Below are positions 23,718 to 36,809 of a stretch of 64,000 bases of DNA, in pieces. The first letter of the stretch is position 1. Each line of letters begins with the position of its first letter. A model generated the notes under the pieces. It saw only the letters and a program-made list of their open reading frames with translations, did not search any database and was not told the DNA's origin. Made by a program: the position numbers and the translations under genes. Origin of the DNA: Sipunculus nudus (lineage: Eukaryota > Annelida > Sipuncula > Golfingiida > Sipunculidae); assembly GCA_026874595.1 (NCBI GenBank), contig CM049306.1, forward strand, positions 27,087,519 to 27,151,518, read 5' to 3'.

Positions 23718-25441
23718 TTGTATCCGCCAAAACAGAGTTTTGCGGATACTATGTTTTCAGCTGCACGCCGCCGCCGCGTAGGTGTCCGGAGAACTCCTCC
23801 GTAACCGCTGGGCGGAATTTTACGAAACCCTGGATTATGTTCGGGTCACATGTGAACTGCTGCGCCCCGATTTTGTTTTGACCTCTGACCTATCCTCTGC
23901 GCTCTGCGTCCGTTTGTGCGTCTGTTTCCACACATAAACCCACATATCTCGGGAACCTTTGACCGATCAGGAAATTTTTTTTACACAAATGTAGCCCTTG
24001 GAGAGCTTTATAACATACACAAAAAATGGTGGCGCCACCTGCAACCATGTTTGCACAGTGTCCATCTGTTCGTCTGCCTTGGGTTAAAATCACTCATATC
24101 TGTGCAGTGACTAGACTAATTCACCTGAAATTCGGCATGCGTAAACATCCTGGATAGCTTTTCTGATTTTATGACAGGTGGCGCCACCTACATTCACGTT
24201 TATGCTGCAGACATCCAAGCTCATATCTCGGGAACCGTTTGACCGATCAGGAAAATTTTTTTGCACAAATGTAGCCCATGGAGAGCTTTATAACATACAC
24301 AAAAAATGTTGGCGCCACCTGCAACCATGTTTGCACAGTGTCCATCTGTTCGTCTGCCTTGGGTTAAAATCACTCATATCTCTGCAGTGACTTGACTAAT
24401 TCACCTGAAATTCGGCATGCATACACATCCTGGATAGCATTTCTGATTTTATGACAGGTGGCGCCACCTACATTCACGTTTACGCTGCAGACATCCAAGC
24501 TCATATCTCGAGAACCGTTTGACCAATCAGGAACATTTTTTTGCACAAATGTAGCCCTTGGAGAGCTTTATAACATACACAAAAAATGGTGGCACCACCT
24601 GCAACCATGTTTGCACAGTGTTCATCTGTTCATCTGCCTTGGGTTAAAATCACTCATATCTCTGCAGTGACTAGACTAATTCACCTGAAATTCGGCATGC
24701 GTAAACATCCTGGATAGCTTTTCTGATTTTATGACAGGTGGCGCCACCTACATTCACGTTTACACTGCAGACATCCAAGCTCATATCTCGGGAACTGTTT
24801 GACCGATTGGGCCAAAATTTTGCATGTGTATAGATCTCACATAGCTCTTCATCATACGCAAAACTGGTGGCGCCACCTGCAGCCATTTTGCACAGCTCCT
24901 GTCTGTTTGTCTGTCATGGGATAAAATCACTCATATCTTGGCAGTGGTTTGACATATCTGCCTAAAATTTTGCAGGTTTATACATCCCAGACAGCTCTCT
25001 TGATTTTATGACAGGTGGCGCCACCTGCATTCTAGTTTATGCAGCAGACATCCAAGCTCATATCTTGGGAACCGTTTGACCGATTGGGCCAGAGTTTTGC
25101 ATGTGTATAGTTCTCACATAGCTCTATCATACGCAAAACTGGTGGCGTCACCTGCAACCATTTTTGCTCAGCGTCCATCTGTTTGTCTGCCACTGCTAAA
25201 ATCACTCATATACATGTAGTGGTTTGACTTATCTACCTTAAATTTTGCATATGTATACAACTTGGACGGCTTTCTGGATTTTGTGGTATGGGGGGCAACC
25301 TACATACACAATTTGGCTGCAGACATCCATGCTAATATGCAACACTCAATTTTCCATTGCCACTCAATCCATGCCTCACTTCACCCGTTCCACTCTGATT
25401 TAGGCGGATACACGTAGTCGCTATTCGACTACCCGTATTGT
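23718..25441 (+). mobile_element. F2 helitron-like element, full length (1.7 kb)
   Basis: The head TTGTATCCGCCAAAACAGAG forms a near-perfect hairpin with GTTTTGCGGATAC. Next come several tandem modules of about 280 bases (palindromes near 24032, 24177, 24467 and 24747). The end is GGCGGATACACGTAGTCG, TTCGACTACCCGTATT. GGCGGATAC is the reverse complement of the head. It sits inside F1 element B. It encodes no helicase or transposase. Confidence 0.8.
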
Positions 25442-26240
25442 TATTGTTTTCACTGTATCTCCTTAATTGTAATGCTGTTTCCACTCCGATATGCAAAAAC
25501 TTTCCCTTAAAAAATAATTCAAGGTGTAATCAAGAAGATGCAATGTTGTGTAATGTAGCATTATTAAAGAAATCAATTTTCTTTTAAATGATTTTAACAA
25601 ATATAATTGAACCCATCAGTATGCTTAAATTATTATAAAATATGAAGCACATTATGGATAAATAAAGACACAATTAAAAATTGTGAAATCTAAATCAAGT
25701 ATTATTTTTAGATATTTATTTTTTGCAGATTTAAAAGATATATTTTTGTGGTAAAATATAAATTAACATTTGTATGCATGATGTGGTGTTATCTGACAAG
25801 ATTGAGATTTATGATGATGCAATTGAGAATTATGAATCAACTTTTATATTCAGATATATATGTTAAATTGGAAATGTATAGAAATATAAACTTAAATTAG
25901 AAAATAATTGATGTGATAAAAAAATGAGGATTTAATACAAACATTTGTTCATTATTTTCCTGCCTCAGCAGAATTTGAGATCAGGCTTTGTTTGCCCTGT
26001 TTTATGTTGTTTATTAGCTCTATTTCAACTATATACATTTCATAAAAAAAATACATATATATTTAATAATATATATTATACAAAAAAATAGATTCAATTG
26101 AACAAATTAAACTACTGAAATGTCAACAGTTAATCCAAAAACCAACTAATGATCATGGTAATAGTACAGATCATTTGTTCACAAACTGCTCACATGCTTT
26201 AGTTTCGACATTAGGAAACACATGGTCAGGTCACAAAATA
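25442..26240 (+). mobile_element. F1 element B, interior after the F2 insertion
   Basis: CACTGTATCTCCTTAATTGT and AATTCAAGGTGTAATCAAGA match F1 element D at 34818-34900. The rest is AT-rich, with no coding content. Confidence 0.6.
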
Positions 26241-26242
26241 TT

Positions 26243-26676
26243 TTTTGCAAGTGGCGCCACCTACATTTATGTTTACACTGCAGACATCCAGGCTTCTATC
26301 TCAGGAACCGTTTGACCGATTGGGCCAAAATTTTGCTTGTGTATAGACCTCACATAGCTCTTATCAAACGCAAAACTGGTGGCGCCACCTTCAACCATTT
26401 TTGCACAGGGTCCATCTGTTTGTCTGCCGTGGGATAAAATTACTCATATCTCAGCAGTGGTTTGACTTTTTGCATTTGTATACAACTTTGATAGCTTTCT
26501 GGATTTTGTGGTAGGTGGCACAACCTACATACACATTTGGCTGCAGACATCCATGCTCATATGCAACACACCTCACTCTATTTCCCCTTGTAACTCAATC
26601 CATGCCTCACTTCACCTGTCCCACTCTGATTTTGGCGGATACACGTAGTCGCTTGTTGACTACCCATATTCTAGTT
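26243..26676 (+). mobile_element. F2 element, 3' fragment
   Basis: It holds two palindrome modules (AGTGGCGCCACCTAC near 26250 and GGTGGCGCCACC near 26380). It ends with the F2 tail GGCGGATACACGTAGTCG, TTGACTACCCATATTCTAG. Confidence 0.7.
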
Positions 26677-27112
26677 TCTTGAAGTTATGGGCCCAGACTG
26701 CACTTTGTAAAATGTTGGGAAGATATTTACTCACTTAACATAAGAATTGTTGAAGTTAGAGACTTTTTTTCAGGGACATAAATTTATTTAATCAAGATTC
26801 AATTGTATACCCAAAATTATATCTGAATTTTGCAAATGTATAAGTTATTAGCATTAATATAAAATCAGTACCTTAAATTTTTGCCCAACTTTGGCCATGG
26901 CACATTTTTTTCTTGTAAGCACTTGTTGATTTAATTTACATATAATGCAAAATATGGATTTCAGCTTCTAAATTCTGTAATTTGAAAATTGGCCAAAAAC
27001 TGTAGCTTTTATTCAACTGTAGCTTTTATGAGACCATGTCATACTTACACCTGGGCTATACTGAAGCCCCTCTTCAGTCACCTATATGGCGCCCTTGTTG
27101 ACCTTTCAGGTT
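26677..27112 (+). mobile_element. F1 module fragment
   Basis: GAAGTTATGGGCCCAGAC and GCCCAACTTTGGCCATGGC match the interior of F1 elements. Neither head nor tail is present. Confidence 0.6.
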
Positions 27113-27486
27113 TATTGTATCCCGATTGTTAACTAGGTTTAGGCACAGATATGAGGTATGGGATGATGTATATTTAAACTGGGGTCATGACCTTTCCTAT
27201 GAGAGTGGCCTTTATTTGGTAAAAATCACACAAAATCTTAAATATCTCAATAAGAGATGCATGGTTTGGTCCAAAAATCAAATTGTCAGAAGATCTTGGA
27301 TAGCTTTGTCTTCTGTGGAAAATAGGTGGAGCCACCTTCTGTCCTTTTCTTGTTTTCGCACCTTTTAATACCCCCTTCATTGCCACTTGACAGTACTGTG
27401 AGCATTATAAGTCAAAAACTAATGGACAAATTTCTTTCATATTATGCATATACATAGATATAGGTTATGGGATGAGGTACATTAAT
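27113..27486 (+). mobile_element. F7 copy, uninterrupted in its central part
   Basis: It starts near TTTATTGTATCCCGATTG and includes GGGGTCATGACCTTTCC, AATAGGTGGAGCCACC and CTTTTCTTGTTTTCGCACC. It serves as the empty-site reference for the F1 insertion at 9886-12527. Confidence 0.65.
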
Positions 27487-28908
27487 AATCGGCGAAAGCA
27501 AAATCTGTGATGTTTCAGAGGTGCAAAGCATTTACCAGTTACTTACAGAAACAACAGCAATTCATGGATGACTCGAGCTCTGTTTAAAGAATGTCTGACG
27601 CCGTTCGACAAACAAATGCATTTGCAGAACAGACATGTCATCCTGGTCACAGGCACTCGCTGAATGGATTTCCCCCTGAGCTGCTCGCTGTGAATGGTTG
27701 CATGGTACCAGTTGTTTTCTATATCTCTTTTGGGCGCACTATTCCAACAGCTGTCAAATGGTCAGTGAAGTTGAAAATCAGTGGGCATGACATGCAAACA
27801 CAACCAGGACCATCATGTCACTTGTTTTGTGTACATTAACGTCTGTTCTATAACCATAACATACATTAAGCCCGGGATTACGTCAACTTCTGCAACTAGT
27901 AAATGCATACATGACAAATGACCATGTCGCAGCTGGAAAAAATGTGCTGAAATTAACGGTTAGGGTGAAGAACTTTTATTTTTGGAAGTTTAATATTGTG
28001 TATAAAGAAGTTTTCAACAAAAGGGCACCCGATCATGCTTGTTAAGTGGATAATTCTCTGGAAATTGGACTTGTGAAAAGAAGTTGTCTTGCCCCTGTAG
28101 CGGTGGAGTTCATTACCTAATGTTCTTTTATAACTGGTATATTGCCCATACTCAACGTGTTCATGGTTTCTAAGCCATTTTAGTGCTGGAAACGAGTGCC
28201 TGTGGTCCTGGTGGTTGACAACTGTGCAGCGCATCCTAAAGACTCCGCAAATGGCCTACAGAATGTCAAGCTGGTTTTCCTGCCTCCCAAACACTAACTT
28301 CAATAATACAGCCCTGTGACATGGGATTCATCCGAAGTCTGAAACACCACTACAGGAAGAAGATGGTCGCCTAGAATGTCTCGGAGATTGACAATGCTGC
28401 CAGCACCCTCTCAGCATCAACATTGGCTAAAGCGAACACACTTCTAGATGCCGTACACATGCTACGATCTGCGTGGGCCACTGCTAGTGCCTCTACCATT
28501 GTTCATTGCTTTGCGAAAGCTGGTTTCAGAATGAAAGATCCACTACCAGAACCAACCAATGACAACCCATGGCCAAACATCTGCAGGGAGGAGTTTGAGG
28601 AGTATATAGCAATGGATGCTGCTACTGAGTGCCATGGCATGCCAACTGATCAAGAGATCTGTGACTCAGTCATCAGTAACACATCTGCCGAGGATGAAGA
28701 AGATGATGAACCAGCATCACTCCCAGCTACTACATCAAGACAGGCCATGCAGGTGCTAGCAACACTCCCCCGTTATTTGGAGCAGTCAGACAAGTCTTAT
28801 TGCAAGATAGAACACTTTTACGCACTGGAGACACACATGCAGGACACAGCTCAACTTACCATAAAACAGAAGCAAATCAAGAGTTCTTTAGGTGTTAACA
28901 TGATGTAA
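27487..28908 (+). pseudogene. Tigger/pogo-type DDE transposase pseudogene, 5' truncated
   Basis: Translation in shifting frames gives RGAKHLPVTYRNNSNSWMT, FKECLTPFDKQMHLQNRHVI, VVDNCAAHPKD, NVKLVFLPP and QPCDMGFIRSLKHHYRKKMV. An open stretch of 161 codons follows, ending at 28908. These are the core and C-terminal DDE_1 motifs of Tigger/pogo transposases, including the second Asp (VDNCAAH) and the third (QPCD). Decay is visible: a TGA just before CFRGAKH, frameshifts after FLPP, and a TAG at 28372-28374. A separate 557-bp element interrupts the frame at 27648-28204. The N-terminal DNA-binding part is absent. This is a dead transposon remnant within the intron, not a host gene. Confidence 0.85.
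27648..28204. mobile_element. 557-bp TIR element inserted in the transposase
   Basis: The ends CACAGGCACTCG and CGAGTGCCTGTG are perfect 12-base inverted repeats. They are flanked by ATCCTGGT (27640-27647) and GTCCTGGT (28205-28212), an 8-base target duplication with one mismatch. Removing the insert and one flank restores the transposase frame from HVILV into VDNCAAH. An 8-bp duplication suggests a hAT- or P-type element, but the superfamily is undetermined. Confidence 0.85.
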
Positions 28909-29033
28909 ATTACATTGGACATTTTGCATATTTTGTATATTTTTTTGTATATGAAGTATATTGCCTTTGTTAATATATGTGATCTTTAATAAATCTATGG
29001 CTTGGCTTTTAATATGCTCTCTTGCATATATTT
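28909..29033. other. AT-rich tail after the transposase
   Basis: It contains AATAAA near 28988. No clear terminal inverted repeat could be identified. Confidence 0.4.
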
Positions 29034-29764
29034 ATATTTGTATCCGCCTAAACAAAGTTTTGTGGATACTATGTTTTTGACCGGGTTCCGCCTCTGTCAC
29101 TGCCGAGTTTGTTTCCGATGAACTCCTCTGAGACTACTGGACTGATTTTTCCGAAACTTACACCAATTATCAGGTCACATGTGAACTGGTACCTAACCAA
29201 TTGGCATTGTGCTCTGACCTTTCCTCTCTGCCCAGCGTCCATTTGTGCGTCTGTTTCCACACATAAACCTACATATCTCGGGAACCGTTTGACCGATCAG
29301 GAAATTTTTTTTTTTACATATGTAGCCCTTGGATAGCTTTATAACATACACAGAAAATAGTGGCACCACCTACAACCATGTTTGCACAGTGTCCATCTGT
29401 TCGTCTGCCTTGGGATAAAATCACTCATATCTCGGCAGTGGTTTGACATATCTGCCTAAAATTTTGCAGGTTTATTCATCCTGGACAGCTTTCTTAATTG
29501 TATGACAGGTGGCCCTTCCTACATTCTAGTTTACACTGCAGACATCCAAGTTCATATCTCAGGAACTGTTTGACCGATGGGCCAAAATTTTGCATGTGTT
29601 TAGATCTCACATAGCTCTTTATCATACACAAAACTGGAGGAGCCACCTGCAACCATTTTTGCACAGCGTCCTTCTGTTTGTCTGCCATGGGCTAAAATCA
29701 CTCATATCTCACTTATCTGCCTAAAATTATGCCTGTTTATACATCTTGGATAGCTTTCTCGATT
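29034..29764 (+). mobile_element. F2 element, 5' part, split by F1 element C
   Basis: The head TTGTATCCGCCTAAACAAAG with GTTTTGTGGATAC is followed by palindrome modules. The sequence stops inside CTTTCTCGATTTT, where F1 element C begins. The F2 tail reappears at 33768-33861. Confidence 0.75.
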
Positions 29765-29768
29765 TTTT

Positions 29769-32305
29769 AGCTCAGCTGACTATAAGTCATCTGAGCTATA
29801 GTCGTGGTCCATTGTCCCTCGTCCGTCCGTCTGTCCGTCCGTCTGTCCGTCCGTAAGACTGGCACGTTTCGACACCATTGGACCTACGAATCTGAAATTC
29901 AGCATACAGTTAGATGTCCCCAAAATCTCCTACCATGCCAAAAATTGGGTCAATATGACTTCGTTCCTTTGAGATATTAAGGAAAAACCTCAATTTTTTA
30001 TTAGAAATCTATTTTCACACTTCAGACTGCCTTATATCAAAACCACTCATCTGGTTTTCTTAATTTTTACCATAAATATTCCTCTATATGGTTCCTATGT
30101 ACATGCCAGAAATTAAGTCAGTAATATTTAATTTAAAAAAAGTTATGGGCCCAAACATAATGGACTTTGTAAGAAAATGAGGAAAGATATTTGGTCACTT
30201 AAGACCAAAAGTGTTTAAGGTAGGAACTTTTTTTCAGTAATGCTACTTTAAATAATCAAAATTTAATTGTATACCAAAAATTAGATCAAAATCTGTTAAA
30301 TTTTTTAAATATTGGCAAAAATATAAAAATGGTACCTTAAATTTTGCCCAAGTTTGACCATGGCACGCTTTTTCCTGTAACTGCTGTGGATTTAATTTTC
30401 AAAGCATGTTTTTGTTACCATTTCAACTGTTAAAACAAAAAATTTGAAACCAGTTGATAAAAAACTGTAGATTTTATTCAAGTTTTCAAGCACCATGTCA
30501 CATATTGTTTACATCAAGCGAGTGTTATGCAGTTTACTAGAGCTCAGCTCCCCTGGCTTCAGCTCTAAGTTCCTTAAATTTTGCATACAGTTAGATGTCC
30601 CCCAAATCCTCTACCATACTAAAAGTTTGGTCACTAGGACTGCATTGTTTTGAGATATTAAGAAAAAACTTCATTTTTCCATTAAAAACCCATTGTTACA
30701 CTTTAAGATTGCCTAATATCAAAACCACTGATCTGACTTTGATCATATATAATATACATATTTTTCTACACATTTGCTATGCATATGCCAGAAATGATGT
30801 TAGTGTTGTGTAATTGTTTTAAGTTCTAGGCCCAAACATAATGCACTTTGTATAAAATCAAGAAATATATTTACTCTCTCAACATGGAAATTGCTGAAGG
30901 AAGAGATTTTTTGCCAGGGATATAACATTATTTAATCAAGATTCAATTGTATTCCCAAAATTAGTTCTAAATTTTTCAAATTTTATAAGTTATTAGCATA
31001 AATATAAAATCAGTACCTTAAATTTTGCCCAACTTTGGCCATGGCATGTTTTTTCCCTGTAAGCACTGTGTATTTAATTTTTTATACCTTGCACACGTAA
31101 GGATTTTAGCTTCTAAATTCTGAAGTTATAAAAGGAATTGGTCAAAAACTAGCTTTTATGAAAGTTTTTATGAGACCATATCACACCTTGGCTGTACTGA
31201 AGCCCCTCTTTTATGTCCCCACATTGACCTTTCAGGCCAATTATGCGTGCTTGAAGCGAGGCACTCTGCAGCCAGCCAGCTCTTGGGTGGCTTCAACTGG
31301 ATCTAACTGTCCAACCCCCTCCACTAGTATTTGTTTAGGCCATAAACATAACAATAAACTTTTTTTTAATTCTTGGTTTATGGTAAGAACTAAAAAAATA
31401 AATGGAAAAGGAATTTATAGTTAATGAGTTACAGGGGATCACCTTGCAATTACTGATCATTTATGGATCTTCCATGGATGGCCAAAATTGTATTTCAAAT
31501 GACACCATGCAGTCACCGTTGGGTATTTTTCATTTCAACCATAAAAATGAAAAATAAATAATTAAAATAAATTGTTGTTTACTATTAGGGATTATATGAA
31601 GCAAGATAATGATAGACAAGGATGCAGTTGATTATATTAAATTAATCTAAATTTCCAGGTCTTTTCCAGGTGTTTAACTTGTTGGTTTATATTTATTACA
31701 AAATTAAAATAATAAATAAATATGTCAAAAATTTTAAATATTACTCAGACAAGTGCTCATTAAAGATTTTAATTTGTTTGACTTATAACTCATGGTTGTA
31801 TCAGTTGTTACATGATACTGGCTAAATAATCAAAATTTATATTACTGGTCCTTTATTTCAGTTCATAAAATTAAACATTCCCAACTCCAGTTTGTTCCTA
31901 GTATGATATATTGGGTGTTTTGATCCTTGGATTAATTTTAACACATGTATTAGTTTTATAGCTGAGAATACTTTTCTTTTTTTCCTGATACCATTTAAAA
32001 AAATATAAATATTCAGATTTTTCCTGTTCGTGCTGTGGATTTAAATTTCACAGCATGTACACATTAACATTTCATCAGTTAAAATCTGAAATTTGAAACC
32101 AATTGATCAAAAACTGTAGATTTTATTCAAGTTTCCAGGTACCATGTCTTCATTGTTTACATCAGATCAGTATAAATGCAGTGTACTGGGCAGTTATATA
32201 ACACCTTCAGGTCTGACCTACTGCCACTGTGAGTGTCTGGGTCAGGCTGGGTCAGGCAGTAATTACCAGAGAGCCTCTCTTTCTCTCTCTCTCTGGCAGT
32301 CTAGG

Positions 32306-32346
<41 letters not shown>

Positions 32347-33767
32347 CTTTTTCTCTTTCTTTCTCTATCTTTCTTTCTCTCTTTCTCTCTCTCTCTCTCT
32401 ATCCCTAATTGCCTCCCTTCCTCCCTCCATCCCATTCTGTTGACAGGTACTATAAACTAGATAAATTAGCTATAAATGTTGATGCAATTTAGAAATGTGA
32501 ATCAACTGAAATATTCACAATCACATGTATGTTATACTGTAAATTTATAGTAACATTCGGAAACTTGGATTAAAATTATGTAATGAAAAAAAGGAATAAA
32601 TGCAAATATTGTTAATTTTTTCTTGACTCAGTAGAATGGGGAAAAATCATTTGCTTTGTTTCTCCATCTTTCTGTCTGTTTTAAATATTTAATGTTCATG
32701 AATAAACTTTTTTTTTATAAGCACTGTTGAATTAAATTTCATATCCTGTATGTATATGCAAGGGTGTTGTAACTCTCACCATCCCCTTCTTCATCCCACT
32801 GAGGCTTTGCTCCTTGGCACTGTGAACAATAGTTCTATGGCTATAGCATAAAATTTAATAATTAAAGAAACTATCTACAGAGAGACAGAGGCATTGTAAC
32901 TCTGATCATAACACAACCCCCCCCCCCCCCCCCATCAAGTCATTGCACCTGTGGAATGGGGACGTTATGGCAACTGTATACATATCATAAAATTGATAAA
33001 AAAGGTTTACCAAATAAATTGGATCTCATCAGACAAATGTGTTAACTGTTGAACTGTCAACAGCTTATCAAAAAGGTAACCAGTGGAAAGGCATGGTCAG
33101 GTCTCAAATATTATTTGCAACATTTTCTTCAATCATATAAACCAACCATGGCCAAGATTACCTCTTCCTCTCAAACATCTACATTTCATCATATTTTTAA
33201 GATTTTAACCTTCCAGGTGGTTCAGTACTGTTGACCATTTGTCCATAGGTACCTATGTACATGCCAGAAATTATGTCAATATTGTGTAAAATGTAGACGT
33301 GAGAGGCATCAAAATAATGCACCTTGTCAAGACCGATCTTGTCAAGATATTATGTCATACAGTCACAAATTCATAAATCCCCTTATCAGCATAGTTAATC
33401 ATAACCTTGTATATGTCAAATTGAACTCTTGCAGTTTTCCATACACTATAGATCCTTCAAAAAATAGCCTTATCATCATTATACCACTGCTAAGCATACT
33501 GTCATTGCATTCATATTTGCTCAAATAAATTGCTTTTTTCGACCCCTCCCAAATAAAAAAATAAACCACTATATTTTACTCCATATTAATCCATCAGTCA
33601 GGTTATTTCATATATCATTTACTCACATATTACATTATATTCCTTTATAAAAGCCCAACATGACCATGATATTCTAAGCTTTATCTACTCAATATAGTAT
33701 CACAACGGTGATACATTTAAAGTCCAATCATGATCAGCTGAGCACCGTGACCCATGGGTCCCTTGTT
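29769..33767 (+). mobile_element. F1 element C (4.0 kb)
   Basis: The head AGCTCAGCTGAC follows TTTTTT. It has GTCCGTC runs and two diverged modules, then AT-rich sequence containing a CT microsatellite and a poly-C tract (about 32919-32933). It ends CAGCTGAGCACCGTGACC, CATGGGTCCCTTGTT at 33767. It is larger than its 2.6-kb relatives, perhaps through internal insertions between 31.7 and 33.7 kb. Confidence 0.7.
32276..32430 (+). repeat. (CT)n microsatellite
   Basis: A long TCTCTC tract with interruptions, in two blocks. The serine/leucine-rich open frame across it is an artefact of the repeat. Confidence 0.95.
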
Positions 33768-33861
33768 TCCCCTTGCCACTCAATCCATGCCTCACTTCAC
33801 CCATTCCACTCTGATTTTGGCGGATACATGTAGTCGCTTGTGGACTACCCGTATTCTAGTT
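33768..33861 (+). mobile_element. F2 tail downstream of F1 element C
   Basis: CACTCAATCCATGCCTCAC, GGCGGATACATGTAGTCG and TGGACTACCCGTATTCTAG form the F2 3' end, separated from its 5' part by the 4-kb F1 insertion. Confidence 0.75.
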
Positions 33862-33892
33862 TTAATAAAAGTTATCTAATACTGGTGTTTTT

Positions 33893-36809
33893 AGCTCAGC
33901 TGACTATAAGTCATCTGAGCTATAGTCGTGGTCCATTGTCCGTCGTCCGTCCGTCTGTCCGTCCGTCCATCCGTAGATGTGGCACGTTTTGAAACCGTAA
34001 GACCTAGGAATCCAAAATTCAGCATAATGTTAGATGTCCCCAAGATCTCCTACCAAGCCGAAAACTGGGTCTTTGCGACTTCGTTCCTTTGAGAAATTAA
34101 GGAAAAACCTCAATTTTTTATTAAAATCCTATTTTCACACTTCAGGACTGCCTTATATCAAAACCACTCATCTGTTTTTCCTCATATTTACAATAAATAT
34201 TCTTCTATATAGTTCCTATGTACATGCCAGAAATTAAGTCTGTTAAGTATAAATTCTTTAAGTTATGGGCCCAAACATAATGGACTTTGTAAAAAATCAG
34301 GAAAAATATTTACTCACTTAACATGAAAAATTTTGAAACTAGAGTCTATTTTCCCAAGTATATAACTATGTTTAATTAAGATTCAATTGTTTACCCAAAA
34401 TTAGATCTGAATTTTGTAAATTTTTTAAGTAATCAGCATAAAAATAAAATCAGTACCTTAAATTTTGCTCAACTTTGACCATAGCACGTTTTTTTTCTTA
34501 TTGCCATTGATTTAATTTTCACAGCATGTAAACATAAATATTTAATTTGTTTAAATCTGAAATTTGGAAGTAAAAGCTTGAAAATTAAGCTAGTTATTGA
34601 TTTTTTTTCTTGAGGCTCTATTGTAGTCATTTGCTTTGATTACAGATTACAGATGCAGGGTCCCACTCCAGGTCACTGGAAGTCAGCAATGCCAGGGTTT
34701 CTGATTTGTTACAGTCACTGGGGGAGATCCCCTGCTGTGACAGGTGTACAGTTATTCTCATATCACCACCCCAATCACCCCCCCCCCCCCCCCCCCCCCA
34801 AACCCAACCCACCAAGTGTTCACTGTATCTCCTTAATTGTAATGCTGTGTCCACTCTGATATGCAAAAACTTTCCTTGAAAAAAGTAATTCAAGGTGTAA
34901 TCCAGAAGATGCAATGTTGTGTAATGTAGCATTTTTAAATAATCATTTTTCTTTTAAATGATTTTACCAATCATAATGGAACCCATCAGTGTGCTTAAAT
35001 TATGATAAAATATGAAGCACATTATGGATAAATAAAGACACAATTAAAAATTGAGAAGTCTAAATCAAGTATTTTTTTAGATATTTATTGTTTTGCAGAT
35101 TTAAAAGATATATTTTTGTGGTAAAAAATAAATAAACATTTGTATGCATGATATGGTGTTATCTGACAAGATTGGATTTATGATGATGCAATTGAGAATT
35201 ATGAATCAACTTTTATATTCAGATATATATGTTATATTGAAAATGTATAGAAATATAAACTTAAATTAAAAAAAAATTAATGTGATAAAAAATTAAGAAA
35301 TATATTTACTCCCTTAACAAGGGCATTGCTGAAGCTAGAGATTTTTTTGTCAGGGATGTAACATAATTTAATCAAGATTCAATTGAATACCCAAAATTAG
35401 TTCTTAATTTTTCAAATTTTATAAGTTATTAGTATAAATATAAAATTAGTACCTTAAATTTTGCCCAACTGTGACCATGGCACGTTTGTTTCCCGTGAGC
35501 ACTGTTGATATAATTTTCATATCATGCACACATAAGGATTTCAGCTTAGAAAGCTGAAAGAAATTGGCCAAAAATTGTAGCTTTTATTAATGTTTTTTAT
35601 GAGACCCTGTCAGATTTTGGCTCTCTCCAGCCCCTCTTGAATCACCTGTATTATGCATGCTTGAGGCGAGGCATACATGGAATCCAGGCAGCTTATGGCC
35701 AGCCACAGTTGATCCAGGTGTCCAACCCAACTCATCTAGTAGTTTTAACCAACAACATAACAATAAATAATAAATTAATAAATTTTTATTGGTTTTTAAT
35801 AACAAATTAAAGAAAAATAATAAAAGGAATTTGTTAGTTTATAATAACAGGAAATTAACTTGCAGTTACTGATGATATAAGAATCTTGTATGGATGGGTA
35901 GAATGTCACGTATTCCAAATAACACCATGCAGTCACCTATGGCATTTTTCAGTTCAATTTTAATGATAAAGAAGTAAATCATATTATTCATTACTAATCA
36001 TTAGGGATCATATGAAGGAAATTAATGATAGACAAAGATGCAGTTGATAATATTAATCTAGATTCCTACTGTGTCTAGTGTGTACATTGATGTGAAATTA
36101 GTCCAAAATGAATTTTTTACAGTTATTTTTAATATAAATAAAAGCCATAAAACCAGGTACTTATGATCATTATTTAAATGTGTGAATTTTGTATATTCTG
36201 GATTCTCAACATCATTGTTTGGTGAAAACTGAATAAATACCAGACATGGTGCGAATACTTTGTAATTGTATTTAAATAAGAATATGATTATGTACTCCAT
36301 TATAAAATTTCTTGCATAAAGAATGGGAATTCAGGTAAAAATGAAAGTATATATGAATATATGTAACTCGTGCAAATACTTTCAAAATGTATTCATGAAT
36401 GCATTCATGAATATATTCTTTAATATTATTTTAATAATCATTTCAGTTATATTTCATTTTACAAAATCATATGATTCTCTTATTATTTTTAATAAAAATT
36501 ATATTTGGGACAATATTTGTATTTTTTTTTAATAAATAGTTAAACTCATATTATATGTTCTGCTTATAAGTTATTTGGCCAAGTCAAAATCTGTGTGACA
36601 ATAGTACTCCATTTGTTAATAAAATAAATGAAATCAATGCTCTTCCCTGTCTCCAAAGGAACTATCAAAATCATACATAAGCTAAACAACAACAACTCAT
36701 AATACAGCTTATATTTATTACCACACAAAACCAGCATGTACCTCGTTTCTAAATAATATTTTTTTATCATATATAACAGCTGAGCGTCGTGACCCATAGG
36801 TCCCTTGTT
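33893..36809 (+). mobile_element. F1 element D (2.9 kb)
   Basis: Head AGCTCAGCTGACTATAAGTC at 33893. The centre includes GGGTCCCACTCCAGGTCACT and a poly-C run (about 34778-34798), the same variant as element B. The end is CAGCTGAGCGTCGTGACC, CATAGGTCCCTTGTT. Confidence 0.8.

Noticed and set aside
32144-32443. Serine/leucine-rich 99-residue frame
   Set aside because: It is a translation of the (CT)n microsatellite.
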